Positions 21,483 to 33,150 of a stretch of DNA of 64,000 nt are shown piece after piece (position 1 is the first letter of the stretch; each line of letters starts with the position of its first letter). This DNA is from Dipteris shenzhenensis (lineage: Eukaryota; Polypodiophyta; Polypodiopsida; Gleicheniales). The translations under genes were made by a program, and so were the position numbers. The notes under the pieces were generated by a model that did no database searches, was not told where the DNA came from, and saw nothing but the letters and a program-made list of their open reading frames with translations. The DNA is taken from NCBI GenBank assembly GCA_047967505.1, contig CM106541.1; one strand, 5' to 3'.

Positions 21483-24416
21483 AGCAGGGAAGCTAGGGAA
21501 TGCTTCAAGCCTCCTTTCAACAAAGGGAAGAAGCGTGATAGGCCAGGTTCTAATTCGCTGTCCCGTGAGGAAAGGAAAGCCTTGATGGAGGCTAATAAAT
21601 GCTTTCATCGTAAAGAAGAGGGCCATATGGCACGGGATTGCCCAAAACGTAAGCAAAAAGGGAAAGTGGATGATAGGTAAGAGCAAAAAGGCAAGAAGCC
21701 TAAACCATCTGCAGCATTAATGCTTGATGTTATCAGTGAGCAGCCTAATGATGATGCTACAAAGCTTTGTAGGGCATGGGGCAGAGTCAGGGATTAGATT
21801 TCATTGATTTTCTTTGACCCAGGTGCTCATGCAGGCTTTATTTCTCGTGAATTGGCAGACGAACTTGGAATCCGCGCAGAGGAGATGGGGCCTATGAGTG
21901 AAGCAGGATTAGCACTCCGGTTACCCCTATCATTGGAAAGCTCCGATTGCATATATAGAGCTTTGTGGGACAGCGATGAATTTTATATAATGCCTCTTGA
22001 GGGCTGTGATGTCTTGTTGGTAATGCCTTGGTGTCACAGGGTACATGCTTTGGTGGACACATATAATTGGAAGATCTCCCTGGAACATAGAGGGAAGAAG
22101 CATGTTTTGGATGTCAAACTAAAGGGAGAGTCAGTCCCTCTAGTATCTACTTCAGCTATATGCTCAGTAATGAAACATCATATTTCTGCGTACTTAGTTT
22201 TTGCAAAGGATTCTAGGTCTGATGATCCACGATTTGTAGTCTCTAAGCTTGATAAAGAGCATATAGGTTTCCTAAATCAGTTTAGAGAATGTTTTTCTGA
22301 CTCGTTGCCAGATGAGCTTCCACCTGAGAGGCCTAAGGATCATGCAATTGATATAGTGCCAGGTAGTAGTTCACCAAACAGGGCACCTTACAGGGTGAGT
22401 GCGGCTCAGCAAGAAGAAATCATGAGTCAGGTGAAGGACCTTTTGGATAAGGGGTTGATTCAGCCGAGTTCTTCCCCTTACTGTTCACCGGTTTTGTTGG
22501 TGCAAAAGAGTGATGGTTCTTGGAGAATGTGCATTGATTATCGTGCACTCAACAAGATAACCATAAAAAACAGATTTCCAATTCCAAGGATTGATGATAT
22601 CTTGGATAGATTGGAAGGGTCAGCCATTTTCAATCGCATAGATCTCAAGAGTGGGTATCATCAGATATGCATTCGTTCAGAGGATGTGTACAAGACAGCT
22701 TTTAAGACCAGCTTTGGGTTGAACTCACTTTGGGTTGTATGATTTCTTAGTGATGCCATTTGGGCTTATAAATACTCTTGCCACTTTTAATCGGATGATG
22801 GATAGAATCTTCCGTGAGCATAGGGCTTTTGTGGGCAATTTCTTTGATGACATGATTGTGTACTCAAAAGATGAGGCAGAGCACAAGAAGCATCTGGCAA
22901 TCGTGTTTGCAGAACTCAGAGGATGGTGTGCGCATGGATCGCGCGAAGGTTGAAGCAATTCGCAACTAGCCACAGCTTAAGAATTTGCATAAAGTACGAA
23001 GCTTTTTGGGCTTATGCTCGTACTATAGGCGATTTATATGCCATTTTGCTGAAATTGCTTCACCACTCTATGCTATGCAGAAGAAGGGAGCATCCTTCGT
23101 GTGGGCTGAAAAACAAATTGCAGCATTTGAGATGCTAAAAGAAAAGCTTACCACAGACCCAGTATTGATCTTATCAGATCTTCGGAAAGCTTTTCACGTC
23201 CAAGCTGATGCATGTGGAAAGAATGGCCTTGGAGCGGTCATTATGCAGGAAGGACGGGTAGTGGCCTATGAGAGTAGAATTTTGCAGGATGGTGAGAGAC
23301 ATCTGGGCATATATGAGAAGGAATTGCTGGCTGTAATTCATGCCCTTGGTACATGGAAGCACTATTTGCTTGGGGCTGATTTCACAGTGCAGACAGATCA
23401 TCAATCTTTGAGATATTTTCTCACTTAGACGAAGTTATCCGAGAAGCATATGCATTGTGCCAATTTCTTATCCATATTTCACTTTCAGATAGTGCATGTG
23501 GAAGGTAAAAAGAATGTGGTGGCCGATGTATTGTCAAGGAAGCCTCAGGTTTCCGCAGTAACCATTGCTTACCACAGTGAGTTGGATGGAATGAAGGACC
23601 AATATGCTCAAGATGAGGATTTCTCAAGGATTTATGACCAGCTGTCTAATGATCAACGGCATGACCAATACTCTCAAAGATGGCTTCATTATGATGCATG
23701 GACGCCTTTGTGTCACAAAGCAGCTAAGGCCAAAGATTATAATAGAAAGTCATGCTCCACCGTATGCAGGACATAGAGGTATCGATGCTACGGTTAAAGC
23801 AATAGAACACTTTTTCTATTGGCCAGCTTTGAGACGGGATGTGGATGCCTTTGTCAGAACATGCATCATCTGCCAGAAGGTCAAGTTTGACAGGCAGAAG
23901 ACGCCTGGATTGTTGCAGCCATTGCCAATCCCAAATAGACCTTGGGAAAGCATTGCCATGGATTTTATATTCGATCTTCCTAGGATGTCTACGGGGAATG
24001 ATGGTCTCTGGACTATTATATGCCGTTTCAGTAAGCAGGCACACTTCATTCCAATAAGGAAGAAAATTACAGCGGATCATATGGCAAAGTTGTTCATGCA
24101 GAACATTTTTAAATACCATGGGATGCCTCAGTCTATCGAAAGTGACAGAGATCCACGCATGACGAGTCTCTTTTGGAGAGGGCTTTTCGAAAATATGGGC
24201 ACTACGCTGAGATTTTCATCTTCTTTCCATCCTCAGTTAGATGGGCAGTCCGAAGAGGCTAATTTGACTGCTCATGATTTGCTGAAATGCTGTGTGTCTG
24301 AGCATAAGACACAATGGGAGCCGTTCCTACCCTTAGTAGAATTTGCATACAACAATACTCCGCATACTTCCACTGGGAAAGCTCCTTTTGAAATAGTGGA
24401 AGGAGGCATGAAAGTT
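21483..24416 (+). pseudogene. gypsy-G zinc knuckle, protease, RT, RNase H and integrase, interrupted
   Basis: A different gypsy lineage joined to gypsy-F at about 21482. It shows a damaged zinc knuckle (CFHRKEEGHMARDC, second Cys lost), protease IFFDPGAHAGF (21804 on), RT with IDYRALNKITI, IDLKSGYHQI, a frameshift near 22735 caused by a short repeat of TTTGGGTT, then FFDD at about 22840, a small deletion near 22920, RNase H (QADACGKNGLGAV, TDHQSLRYF then a stop), a zinc finger (HAPPYAGHRG...CIICQKVKFD) and integrase core (MDFIFDLP, SDRDPRMTS). Reading stops at 24416 where gypsy-H inserted after the bases AAGTT. Confidence 0.9.
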
Positions 24417-25366
24417 TGTTCTAGGACAAGCGCTAGCATCAATTTCCTGCGCTCACTCTTCTCACTCAAACTCTCTCTCATTCCCTCACTCTACAAACAG
24501 CTAGGGCCGAGGACAACATGTCGGGCTGGACCCCCCCGAAGGTACTTTATTACTTGAGAGAAAACTGAGTACAAGAGTTCAGCGTGGAAGCTGTTCATAC
24601 ATAAATCCAAACGTGAATGAATTATTACATGAGCTCTTAGGCTCCCTTTCTTGGCAACAAGCCACTTGCAAACTCTACATTATTTTCCTAATTACATGCC
24701 ACTAAGGGCAACTCTGGAGTCTTCGAAGAACCTGGTCACGCAAACTGCCTCCTAGATGCTTGTTAGGCTCCTATAGCACTTAGGAAAATAAGTCTTCCTA
24801 GTACCTGCAACAATTAATTAAAGTGCACCACCATGGCACCCATTAATTGTTAGCACTTTGCATGCAAATAATACACTGTGGACTAATTCTAGTCACGGTG
24901 GGCGTTCCCACTGAACACATGTGCACACATAACAAATATAAAAAAATATATTTATTCTTTGGTTGATCGAAGTCAACGCTCTTGATTATAATTAAGAGGC
25001 TTTGACCAAGGGTCGAGGCACCTTAATTATAGTCAAGTCTTTCCAACCAAAGTTGGCACATCTTGGTTAACCGTAGTTAACCCTCTTGGCACATGCCAAG
25101 TCTCGTTAACCGAAGTCAACACTCTCTGACCGTAGTCAGCTCTGTGGTTCTCCGGTTAGCCGTAGTTAATTCTCTTGGTAATAAATCAAGTCTCCCCAAC
25201 CAAAGTCAGGCTTACTTGACCAAAGTCAAGTATCTTTGACCGTAGTCAATTCTTTGACCATTGAAAGAACTCTTTGACCATGATTAACACATATGAAAAC
25301 TCTTTAATTATGATCAAATAAATGGTCAACTGTACTTTGACTTAGGATATTTACATTGTGGTGACA
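24417..25366 (-). repeat. gypsy-H 3' LTR (950 bp)
   Basis: TGTTCTAGGAC...GTGGTGACA. Followed by TTCCCTCGGCTTC, which on the element strand is the polypurine tract GAAGCCGAGGGAA. It differs from the 5' LTR at many scattered positions, so the insertion is not recent. Confidence 0.92.
24960..25345 (-). promoter_or_regulatory. TTGAC/GTCAA palindrome array in the gypsy-H U3
   Basis: The LTR half that is U3 in element orientation is packed with TTGACC..AGTCAA and GTTAACCGTAGTTAAC-type palindromes, e.g. TTGACCAAAGTCAAG and TTGACCGTAGTCAAT. TTGAC[C/T] is the W-box bound by WRKY factors. The same array is in the other LTR at about 30430-30835. A regulatory role is inferred. Confidence 0.6.
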
Positions 25367-25861
25367 TTCCCTCGGCTTCTATTCAGTTGACCTCAAGTGA
25401 AAAGCTTTCTTGTAAACATCCAAAAGCTGTGGATGATCGGATAACATGTTTTCATCTATCCACTTGGCATCCAATGCCGTATATGCAATCTGCAGTAGGA
25501 TGGATGGGCCTCACCTTGAACTTCATGATATTCATCTTTCCATCTGGCGATAATTGTTGATGGAACACCAAAATGTGTTGAGTCACTCTGTTGATGTAGT
25601 GGCCAATCAAAGCCATCCCCCCACCAGAAGACCCTCTGGTTCCACCCTTGCATCTGGTATATTCATCAACCCATAAGATATCCTGCAACCAACATATTAC
25701 ATAAAAACCCAAAGATTATATAAATTAATAAAATATCATTTTTCAAGAATTAAGAAGAATAAGGGTTTTTAGAGATTTAACTATCTCTTATGCTTATCTG
25801 CAGCTCTTTTATGCTTCTCTTGAGACCTTTCAATTGCTGTCCGGACTTGCCTGTAAGCTGT
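25367..25861 (-). other. gypsy-H 3' internal region
   Basis: Polypurine tract at the left, then remnants of the end of pol. A TAG stop at about 25861 ends the integrase frame, but related codons (TAYRQVRTAIERSQEKHKRAADKH) continue beyond it to about 25790. Further left, an 86-codon minus frame (25452-25712) is unrecognised. Confidence 0.55.
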
Positions 25862-27427
25862 CTAGAGGTCTCTCACAAACTGATCAGCTGCAAATATTTC
25901 ATCCTTGGTCCTTAGGATAGGTGGTAGAATCACCTTTCCATAGATGATTTCAAAGGGGGCTTTCCTTGTAGAGCTGTGTACTATATTATTGTAAGCAAAC
26001 TCTACCAATGGTAAGTTCTTTTCCCAGTCTGAACCTTGGTCACCCACGTAGCATTTCAGCATATCCAATGCTGTAGAATTTGCTACTTCACTTTGACCAT
26101 CTGTTTGGGGATGGAAAGAAGAAGAAAAATTCAAATTCGTCCCCATATTATCAAATAAAGCTCTCCAGAATAGACTGGTCATTCTGGGATCTCGATCACT
26201 GACAATGGACTTGGGCATACCATGGTGCTTGAAGGTCTGTTCCATGAAAAGCTTAGCCATATGATGTGCCTTTATGGTTTTGCGAACCGGAATGAAATGA
26301 GCTTGCTTGCTGAATCTATCAATGATAGTCCAAATCCCATCATTCCCTGACTTTGATCTTGGCAAATAAAAAATAAAGTCCATTGTAATACTTTCCCACG
26401 GTGCCTGACGCACGGGAAGAGGCATAAGTAGGCCAGGTGCCTTCCATCTATCATACTTTACTTTCTGACACGTAAGGCATTCAGTAACAAATTGATGTAT
26501 ATCTTTCCGCATCCCTGGCCAAAAGAAATACCTCTCTATTGCTAGAGTTGTTGCTGTAATTCCTCTATGTCCAGCATAGGGAGGTGCATGGCATTCCTCC
26601 AAAATCTTTTTCCTCCTCTCCTGGGTGATGCATAGGCAGTCATCTTTCATTACATACCCATCTTTCAGGGAATAGTGATTGGTGGATTGCCCCTCTTGCA
26701 TTTGCTGTAAAATCTCGCCAAAATCTACATCATTAGCATATTGCTCCCGCATGTCTTCGAGGTCCTGATGATAAGCAATAGTCACATTGTTGACCTGGGG
26801 TCTTCGGGACAAGGCATCTGCCACTGTGTTCCGAATTCCTGGGGTATGGACAATCTGAAAATGATACATTGACAGTATATTTGCCCATTTCATATGCTTC
26901 TCGGAAAGTTTTGTCTGAGTTAGAAAATATCTTAGACTTTGGTGATCTGTTTTAACAGTAAAATCTGCACCCAAAAGATAGTGCTTCTATGTGTTCACAG
27001 CATGAACTACAGCCAACAATTGTTTTTCATAGATTCCCAGATATCTTTCAGCATCACGCAATCTTCGGCTCTCGTATGCTACTACATGTCCATTCAGATG
27101 TAATGGAGCCCCAACACACTCTCCACAAGCATCACAATCAACATTAAAAGGTTGATAAAGATCCGGGACTACAAGAATAGGCTCTGTAGTCAACTTCTCC
27201 TTGAGTGTATTGAATGCTTTGTTCTATGATATTCCCCATGTAAAGGTTGCATTTTTCTTAGTAAGGTCATGTAATGGAACTGCGATATCAGCAAAATGCC
27301 TGATGGATCTCCTGTAATAGGAACAAAGTCCCAAAAAACTACGGACTTCATGCACAGTTTTCAACTCAGGCCATTCTTGGATGGCTGAGATCTTTGTCCT
27401 TTGGGTCTGAGGTACTACCCAAAGCAT
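25862..27427 (-). pseudogene. gypsy-H connection, RNase H and integrase
   Basis: Begins just after gag with sequence matching the end of the RT (VHEVRSFLGLCSYYRR), then RNase H (VDCDACGECVG; Asp and the later YESRRLRDAERYLGIYEKQLL Glu block), interrupted by stops near 27225 and 26980, then one long open frame 25862-26974: TDHQSLRYFLTQTK, integrase zinc finger (HAPPYAGHRG...CLTCQKVKYD), catalytic blocks MDFIFYLP, SDRDPRMTS and HPQTDGQSEVAN (Glu present). The RT YIDD/FIDD block and the protease are absent, so this is not a complete pol. Confidence 0.88.
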
Positions 27428-28684
27428 TTGGGATTGCTCCCTTTCTGCTCCTTAGAATCCGAAGGCTTCTTAGGGCACTGGGCAGCTATATGCCCCTCTT
27501 TCTCACATCTAAAGCATTTTCCATCTCTGCGAAATTCAGCTATCTGTTCAGGAGTGAATGGGGATTTGCCTTTATATGACTTTGAAAACTGAGTACCCCT
27601 CGGCTTCTGAGGCTGAAACCCTTTCTTTTCAAACTTGGGATACTCTTTCTTTTCTGATTTTGAAAAATCCGTTTTCTTTCTTTCAGCACCTCCTGCATGC
27701 AAGGATAGTACTGTGGATGGATCTTGTAACGGCACAAGACTAGCTACTGAAGCTGAATGCATAAGGTCTTGAATGTTCTTTGCCCCCAAAGCATTCACTA
27801 TTGCCTGAATTCTTGGACTGAGACCTGCTCTGTACTTTCTCATTTGGGTTCCTTTGGAGATCTTTTTGAAAGGTGCAACGTGCAAATAAGCATCCCAAAA
27901 CTTTTGGTTGTACACATCCACTGTATCTCCTACATCCATATGCAAACTATCCCAATCTTGAAGAACATGATCTTTAAACTGTTTAGGCATAAACTGATGG
28001 TAGAAGGCTTTCTTGAAGTCCTTACACCTCTTTGGGGTTGACCCATCTGTGGTCTGTGCACTCCACCATGCACTAGCTGTCGCTGTCAAGTGCAAACTGA
28101 CCATTCTTAACTTGGAGGATTTTGAAAACTTTTCTGTACCAGATGAATTGCAATGCTTTGTCTGTATGACCATATTGTCCATTATAGATCATAAACTTGA
28201 TAGATTTACCTCTCTCTTTGAATTCCTTGGTCTCTCTGGAAGACTTACTCTTCCTAGACTTCTTGTGTTTCCTTCTTTTCTTGGATGGTTTATCTGATAA
28301 AGAAGAAGATACAGAAGTCGAGCTCAAGGTAGACGGTGAAGGACTGGGAGATCGGTGATGATGCCTCGATCTCTTCTTGCTATGAGACCATCCCCTATGA
28401 GATCTCTCTCTCTCTGGCTGTACACGAGAGTGTGCCTCTGGCATTGGCACATCATAAGCTGCATTAGGCATATTTTCTACTTGAAACAAATGCTGAGCTC
28501 TTGGATCCCTTCTGAGATTTTCCATCTCTTGCATATGAGTGCGTACCATCTGCTCAAATTCTTGCTGATTTTGCTGCACACTTCTCTGTCTTGGATGTGC
28601 ATCCCTATCTTGTGAATCCCACTGGATAGGTGATTGAGCCATTTTTTTTACAACTCGTCTGAGATCTGCAAGTTTCTCACTCAC
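27415..28684 (-). pseudogene. gypsy-H gag
   Basis: Two overlapping minus frames: 28684-28073 (N-terminal, Arg/Ser-rich linker with SRHHHRSPSPSPSTLSSTS) and 28182-27415 (capsid with LTATASAWWSAQ, FKKAFYHQFMP, and a zinc knuckle CFRCEKEGHIAAQCPKK). One frameshift separates them around 28130. The frame ends eight codons before the deletion junction with the RNase H region. Confidence 0.85.
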
Positions 28685-29873
28685 ACTGTGTATGCAACTG
28701 ATGCATGCAACCTTTGCTTTTCAAACAGAAAAATTACCCTAACAAGAGGTGTCTTGCATTCACAATCTATGCCAGTACCAGGCTGTCAACTCAAGGCATA
28801 TACCCACAAAGTTGCCAAGGCATCAACAACTATATTGCCCCTTTTCTGGCTGCTGCAAAAAGCACTGAGTATGCATCTGATTCCCTTTTCCTAAGCACAA
28901 AGGCATGCATCCCTTTACTTGTGCAAATCTCTGATTTTTCTCTGATTTCTGCTTCTTTTCTGACAGTAAATACTCTCTCAGATAGGTGAAAACTGCTACC
29001 AGAAACAGTCTCTCTTTTTCTGGTTGTTTTTTTTTTTGTGTGGAACAGTAACTGGATGGGTAACTGGCTGGTTACACTAACCTGACTGATTGGCTCTGGT
29101 CTGGTTACGTTGACAGACTAGTTAGTCTGTAACTTGGCCACTAACTTAACCAAACTGGTTAACTGAACCAGTCTAGTCTGGTTGGGTCAACTAATTGGAC
29201 CTCTGACCAGGGTTAATTAACCAGAGTTACACTAACCACAAGTTAGCCACCTGTCTGCCACGTGTCAGTGCCACAACAGCATCTGAGCTGGCTGCCACAT
29301 GTACTGCCACGTCACCTGAGTACTTTGCCACGTGGCTGCCACGTGTACTACCAACACGTGTGTGCCACGTCATCTTGCCACATCATTTGCTGCCTAGCTA
29401 GGTGCCACATCAGCGCAGCCTAAGGTAAGCAAAATTCGGGCAAAATCACAAGGTCATCACGGACTTCTTTCAGCGTCGCGCGAATATGAAGCCCGGCAAA
29501 AGTTTTTGTCTACAAGGTCCGCTCATAGGTTCGCTGCATACACAAGAACTGGGACGCTGTAATGCTAGTTGCGCTCACACCCATACACTTCCTTCTCTAG
29601 ACCTTACTGGCAATAGCAAATCAATGCCACCCGATAATCTATACTCGCAACTTGACGCACAGCATCAGAAGCTCCATGCAATGGACAAGGTCTTTTGCTC
29701 ATGGCGAGACCTCCGAATAAAATCCCGTGGCTTGTGCTTGCGTCGATCGCTTGTGTTGCTGAAACCAGATTTCGCTCAGGATTTCATTCATTTGAGACGA
29801 TGCAATTACTTATAGCCAAAGTCCTTACAGCCTTTAAGCTTCAGATCGTCACCCCCTTCAAAAAGAGGGCGAG
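28685..29873 (-). other. gypsy-H leader with GCCACGTG-type motif tract
   Basis: No gag-like coding. Region 29040-29240 is rich in GGTTA/TAACC and CTGGTT words; 29250-29400 holds repeated GCCACGTG, GCCACGTCA and GCCACATG words. A plus-strand open frame at 29486-29815 is not recognised. Confidence 0.5.
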
Positions 29874-29889
29874 CCAAGCTTTGATACCA
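29874..29889 (-). other. gypsy-H primer binding site
   Basis: TTGGTATCAAAGCTTGG on the element strand, right next to the 5' LTR. A close variant of the initiator tRNA-Met complement. Confidence 0.8.
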
Positions 29890-29890
29890 A

Positions 29891-30846
29891 TGTAATCTAG
29901 GACAAGCGCCAGCATCAATTTTCTACGCTCACTCTGCTCACTCAAACTCTCTCTCATTCCCTCACTCTGCAAACTCCTAGGGCCTAGGACAACATGTCGG
30001 GTTGGACCCCCCCGAAGGTACTTTATTACTTGAGAGAAAACTGAGTACAAGAGTTCAGCGTGGAAGCTGTTCATACATAAATCCAAACATGAATGAATCA
30101 TTACATGAGCTCTTAGGCTCCCTTTCTTGGCAACAAGCCACTTGTCAAACTCTACATTACTTTCCTAATTACATGCCACTAAGGGCAACTCTGGAGTCTT
30201 CGAAGCACTTGGTCATGCGAACCGCCTCCTAGATGCTTGTTAGGCTCCCGTAGTGCTTAGGAAAATAACTCTTCCTAGTACCTGCAACAATTAATTAAAG
30301 CACACCACCATGGCACCCATTAATTGTTAGCGCTTTGCATGCAAATAATACACTATGGACTAATTCTAGTCACGGTGGGCATCCCCACTGAACACATGTG
30401 CACGCATGATAAATATAAAAAAATATATTTATTCTCTGGTTGATCGAAGCCAACGCTCTTGATTATAATTAAGAGGCTTTGACCAAGGGTCGAGGTGCCT
30501 TAATTATAGTCAAGTCTTTCCAACCGAAGTTGGCACATCTTGTTTAACCGTAGTTAACCCTCTTGGCGCATGCCAAGTCTCGTTGATCGAAGTCAACACT
30601 CTCTGACCGTAGTCAGCTCTGTGGTTCTCTGGTTAATCGTAGTTAACCCTCTTGGTAATAAACCAAGTCTCGCTGACCAAAGTCAGGCTTACTTGTTGAC
30701 CAGAGTCAAGTATCTTTGACCGTAGTCAATTCTTTGACCATTAAAAGAACTCTTTGACCATGATTAACACATATGAAAACTCTTTAATTATGATTAGATA
30801 AATGGTCAACTGTACTTTGACTTAGGATATTTACATTGTGGTGACA
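29891..30846 (-). repeat. gypsy-H 5' LTR (956 bp)
   Basis: TGTAATCTAGGAC...GTGGTGACA, followed by the AAGTT target duplication and the resumed gypsy-G integrase. Confidence 0.92.
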
Positions 30847-31513
30847 AAGTTCCACCTATCTTGCATACAAAAGATAAGATTTTTGAAGCTGATAGGTATG
30901 TTGAAAGCATGGATGTGGCATATGAGAAGGTGAAGCAGGCTCTCTAGAAGACTCAGACAAAGCAAAAGAAGGCAGCTGATCGTCACCGTCGTGAATTAAT
31001 ATTTAATGAAGGTGATTGGGTTCTTTTGCGCTTTGAAAAGGCAAGGCTGAAAAAGAAAAGGGGCAAAGATCGGTTGTTTCCCAAACTCAGCATGACATAT
31101 TATGGGCCTTTTCAGCTTTTAGAGAAGCTAAGTGATGTAGCTTATAGGTTAAAGCGACCGGATCACTAGAGGATTCACAATGCTTTCCATGTGAGTCTCT
31201 TTAAACCTTTCAAGGTGATGTGCCAGAGGGTATGCCTAATGAGATGCAACCAGAGGTTGAGGAATTGGATGAGATCCTAGTTCTAGAGCAGATTTTGGCA
31301 CATAAAGAAAGGAAGATCCTAGTTTCCTGCCGCTACTTGGTAAAATTCAGAAATTATTCTCCATTACATGCAAAGTGGTTGGAAGAGGGTGATCTGGTAG
31401 ATACACCTCAGTTATTACAGCTCTATCTAGATGCTTTTCAGCTTGAGCCGACCTTGGTTGTGGCTCCTTTAGGCTCAGCAGAGCATCTCACATATCTAGA
31501 GGTCGCTTGGTGA
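30847..31513 (+). pseudogene. gypsy-G integrase C-terminus and chromodomain-like end, resumed after gypsy-H
   Basis: Continues in phase from 24416: KVPPILHTKDKIFEADRYVE, then KKAADRHRRELIFNEGDWVL and FPKLSMTYYGPFQLLEKLSD (GPY/F-type integrase C-terminal motif), then RIHNAFHVSLFKPF. The final part, in another frame from 31220, reads EILVLEQILAHKERKILV and YLVKFRNYSPLHAKWLEE, a chromodomain-like block. A stop at about 31168 and a frameshift near 31215 inactivate it. Confidence 0.85.
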
Positions 31514-31772
31514 CATTGTTTCTTTCACCCCAGGTACTGCTTGCTGACAATATATCTTCCTTGGGACTTCTATGATCAATGTACTCGTCACTATGAGTTG
31601 GTTTTTGCAGTTTATATGGATTGTTATCCTAGGTTCTGAACAATCCTATATGCTGTCTTCAATGGTAATACATGCTTTTATGATGTTATATTCACATGTA
31701 TTCCAATTATGGCATATCGTTGTAACATTCATATGCAATCGAGGACGCTTGTCAGGTTTCAAGAGAGGGGTA
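31514..31772 (+). other. gypsy-G 3' non-coding and polypurine tract
   Basis: Non-coding stretch ending in the polypurine tract AAGAGAGGGGTA at 31761-31772 just before the LTR start. Confidence 0.6.
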
Positions 31773-33150
31773 TGTCACGAGGGCGTGAGTTTTGATGCTC
31801 ACATGTGGCCTCGACCCTGGTAATCAAATGGTGAGGTCGCAGGATGTGGGTGTGCAAGTTTCCCCTAGGCAATTGTGCCTTGGGGGCAACTGAAAGGTTT
31901 AGGGCCAAAAAAGGGGCTCAAAAACCTTAGGCTTCAAGTTGGGCATTGGTGGGCTTCTAAAAAGGCCCCACTAGAGGGGGGCCTAGGGGCAAATGACGCC
32001 CCTGGGCAACCCAAGGCATGGGCTGCCATGTGGCAAGCCCATGCAGCCCCCTTTTGGAAAGCAAGGCCAAGGAAGGCCTTGGGCAGAAATTGGACGAGGA
32101 AAAATGGCGCGGGGCAGAATCGTGTGAAGGGGGAGGTCTCACGAAAGCCGGCGCCTACATAGAGAGAATGCATGTGGCCGTATGATGGTATGGAAGGGGA
32201 ACCAATGCATTACATGCTGCTGGTACGCTGATGTACGAGCCTTGAGAGCTGCTGAATTCGTACTGTACGGGCAGTCTATACGGTATCAGGCAATACGGGT
32301 ATGTACGAACCGTATGGTAACATTGATGGCTGGCTGTATGGTTACATACAAGTAGTACGGGGTCATTAATGATGGCTGTATGGGTACGTACGGAGCAGTA
32401 CGGACGATTGTACGGATTTGAGCAACAGCTTTTACACGAGAAGTACGGGGGTTTCGGCTTGCTTAATGGCCATTGATTTCTAAGTGCTGGCTTCGTGGTT
32501 GTATGGGTTGTACGACAGCCACTCTTTTGCCCTTCGAATATGGGTTGTGGCTGAGTGGCTGAGTGGAGGCACATTTTAGTTTGACAGGACATGCTCTAGG
32601 TTCGAGTGGGTGTGCAATTAAGTCATGAATGAGCTTGGTTGAGCTGTTGGTTGGTGTTTTCATTGTACGTATTATTTCTAGTGATTGCCTGTGAGCATTG
32701 GGCTGGGTAGGGTGAACACAATGTATGCTTGCACACATTGCTTGTACTTCTGAGTACCGGGGGTAGCTCAGTGATGCTTTCACCCATTGTTTGGGTATCC
32801 CAGTGGATCAGTGAACACTTGTAACTGTTGAGGGAACGTGTGGCCTTGCTTGGGCTGTAAATAACAGCTCCCATGTTAAACTGAGTATGGATGCCTTTGG
32901 TCACATGGGTGTGTTAGCAGAGCCCCGCAGGGCTAATGTGCTGTGATATTAATGCCTCTGAGTCAGAGAAGGGCATTGAATGCATGTGACTTGGTACTCA
33001 CTGCGTAATCCCTTAGTGGCACTCTTCAATTCATAAAGAAATACCGAAAGGGGCGCCAAGGCTTTGGGGCCAGTCTGTGTCTTTGTATTTTGAGCAAGAG
33101 CGCTCTAGCTCCCCCTATCTGTCTATGAAGTGTTTGCTGAGTATTTTATT
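31773..33150 (+). repeat. gypsy-G 3' LTR, right end uncertain
   Basis: Starts TGTCACGAGGGCGTG straight after a polypurine tract. Contains a TACGG/GTAC-rich tract at about 32165-32460. No second copy exists in the window, so the end cannot be fixed; I place it loosely near 33100-33150. Short open frames over this region are shadows. Confidence 0.55.

Larger units (their letters stand above)
24417..30846 (-). mobile_element. gypsy-H: Ty3/gypsy element lacking protease and reverse transcriptase
   Basis: Complete ends: 3' LTR 24417-25366, internal 25367-29890, 5' LTR 29891-30846, with a 5-bp target duplication AAGTT at 24412-24416 and 30847-30851. It sits in the integrase gene of gypsy-G in the opposite orientation. 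The internal region has gag, then directly the RNase H and integrase; the protease and RT palm are gone. Mobility would need proteins from a complete relative. Confidence 0.93.

Noticed and set aside
32155-32592. Tyr/Thr/Val-rich minus frames over TACGG tracts (also 48050-48571 and 58804-59250)
   Set aside because: The amino-acid bias follows from repeated CCGTAC words; not proteins.
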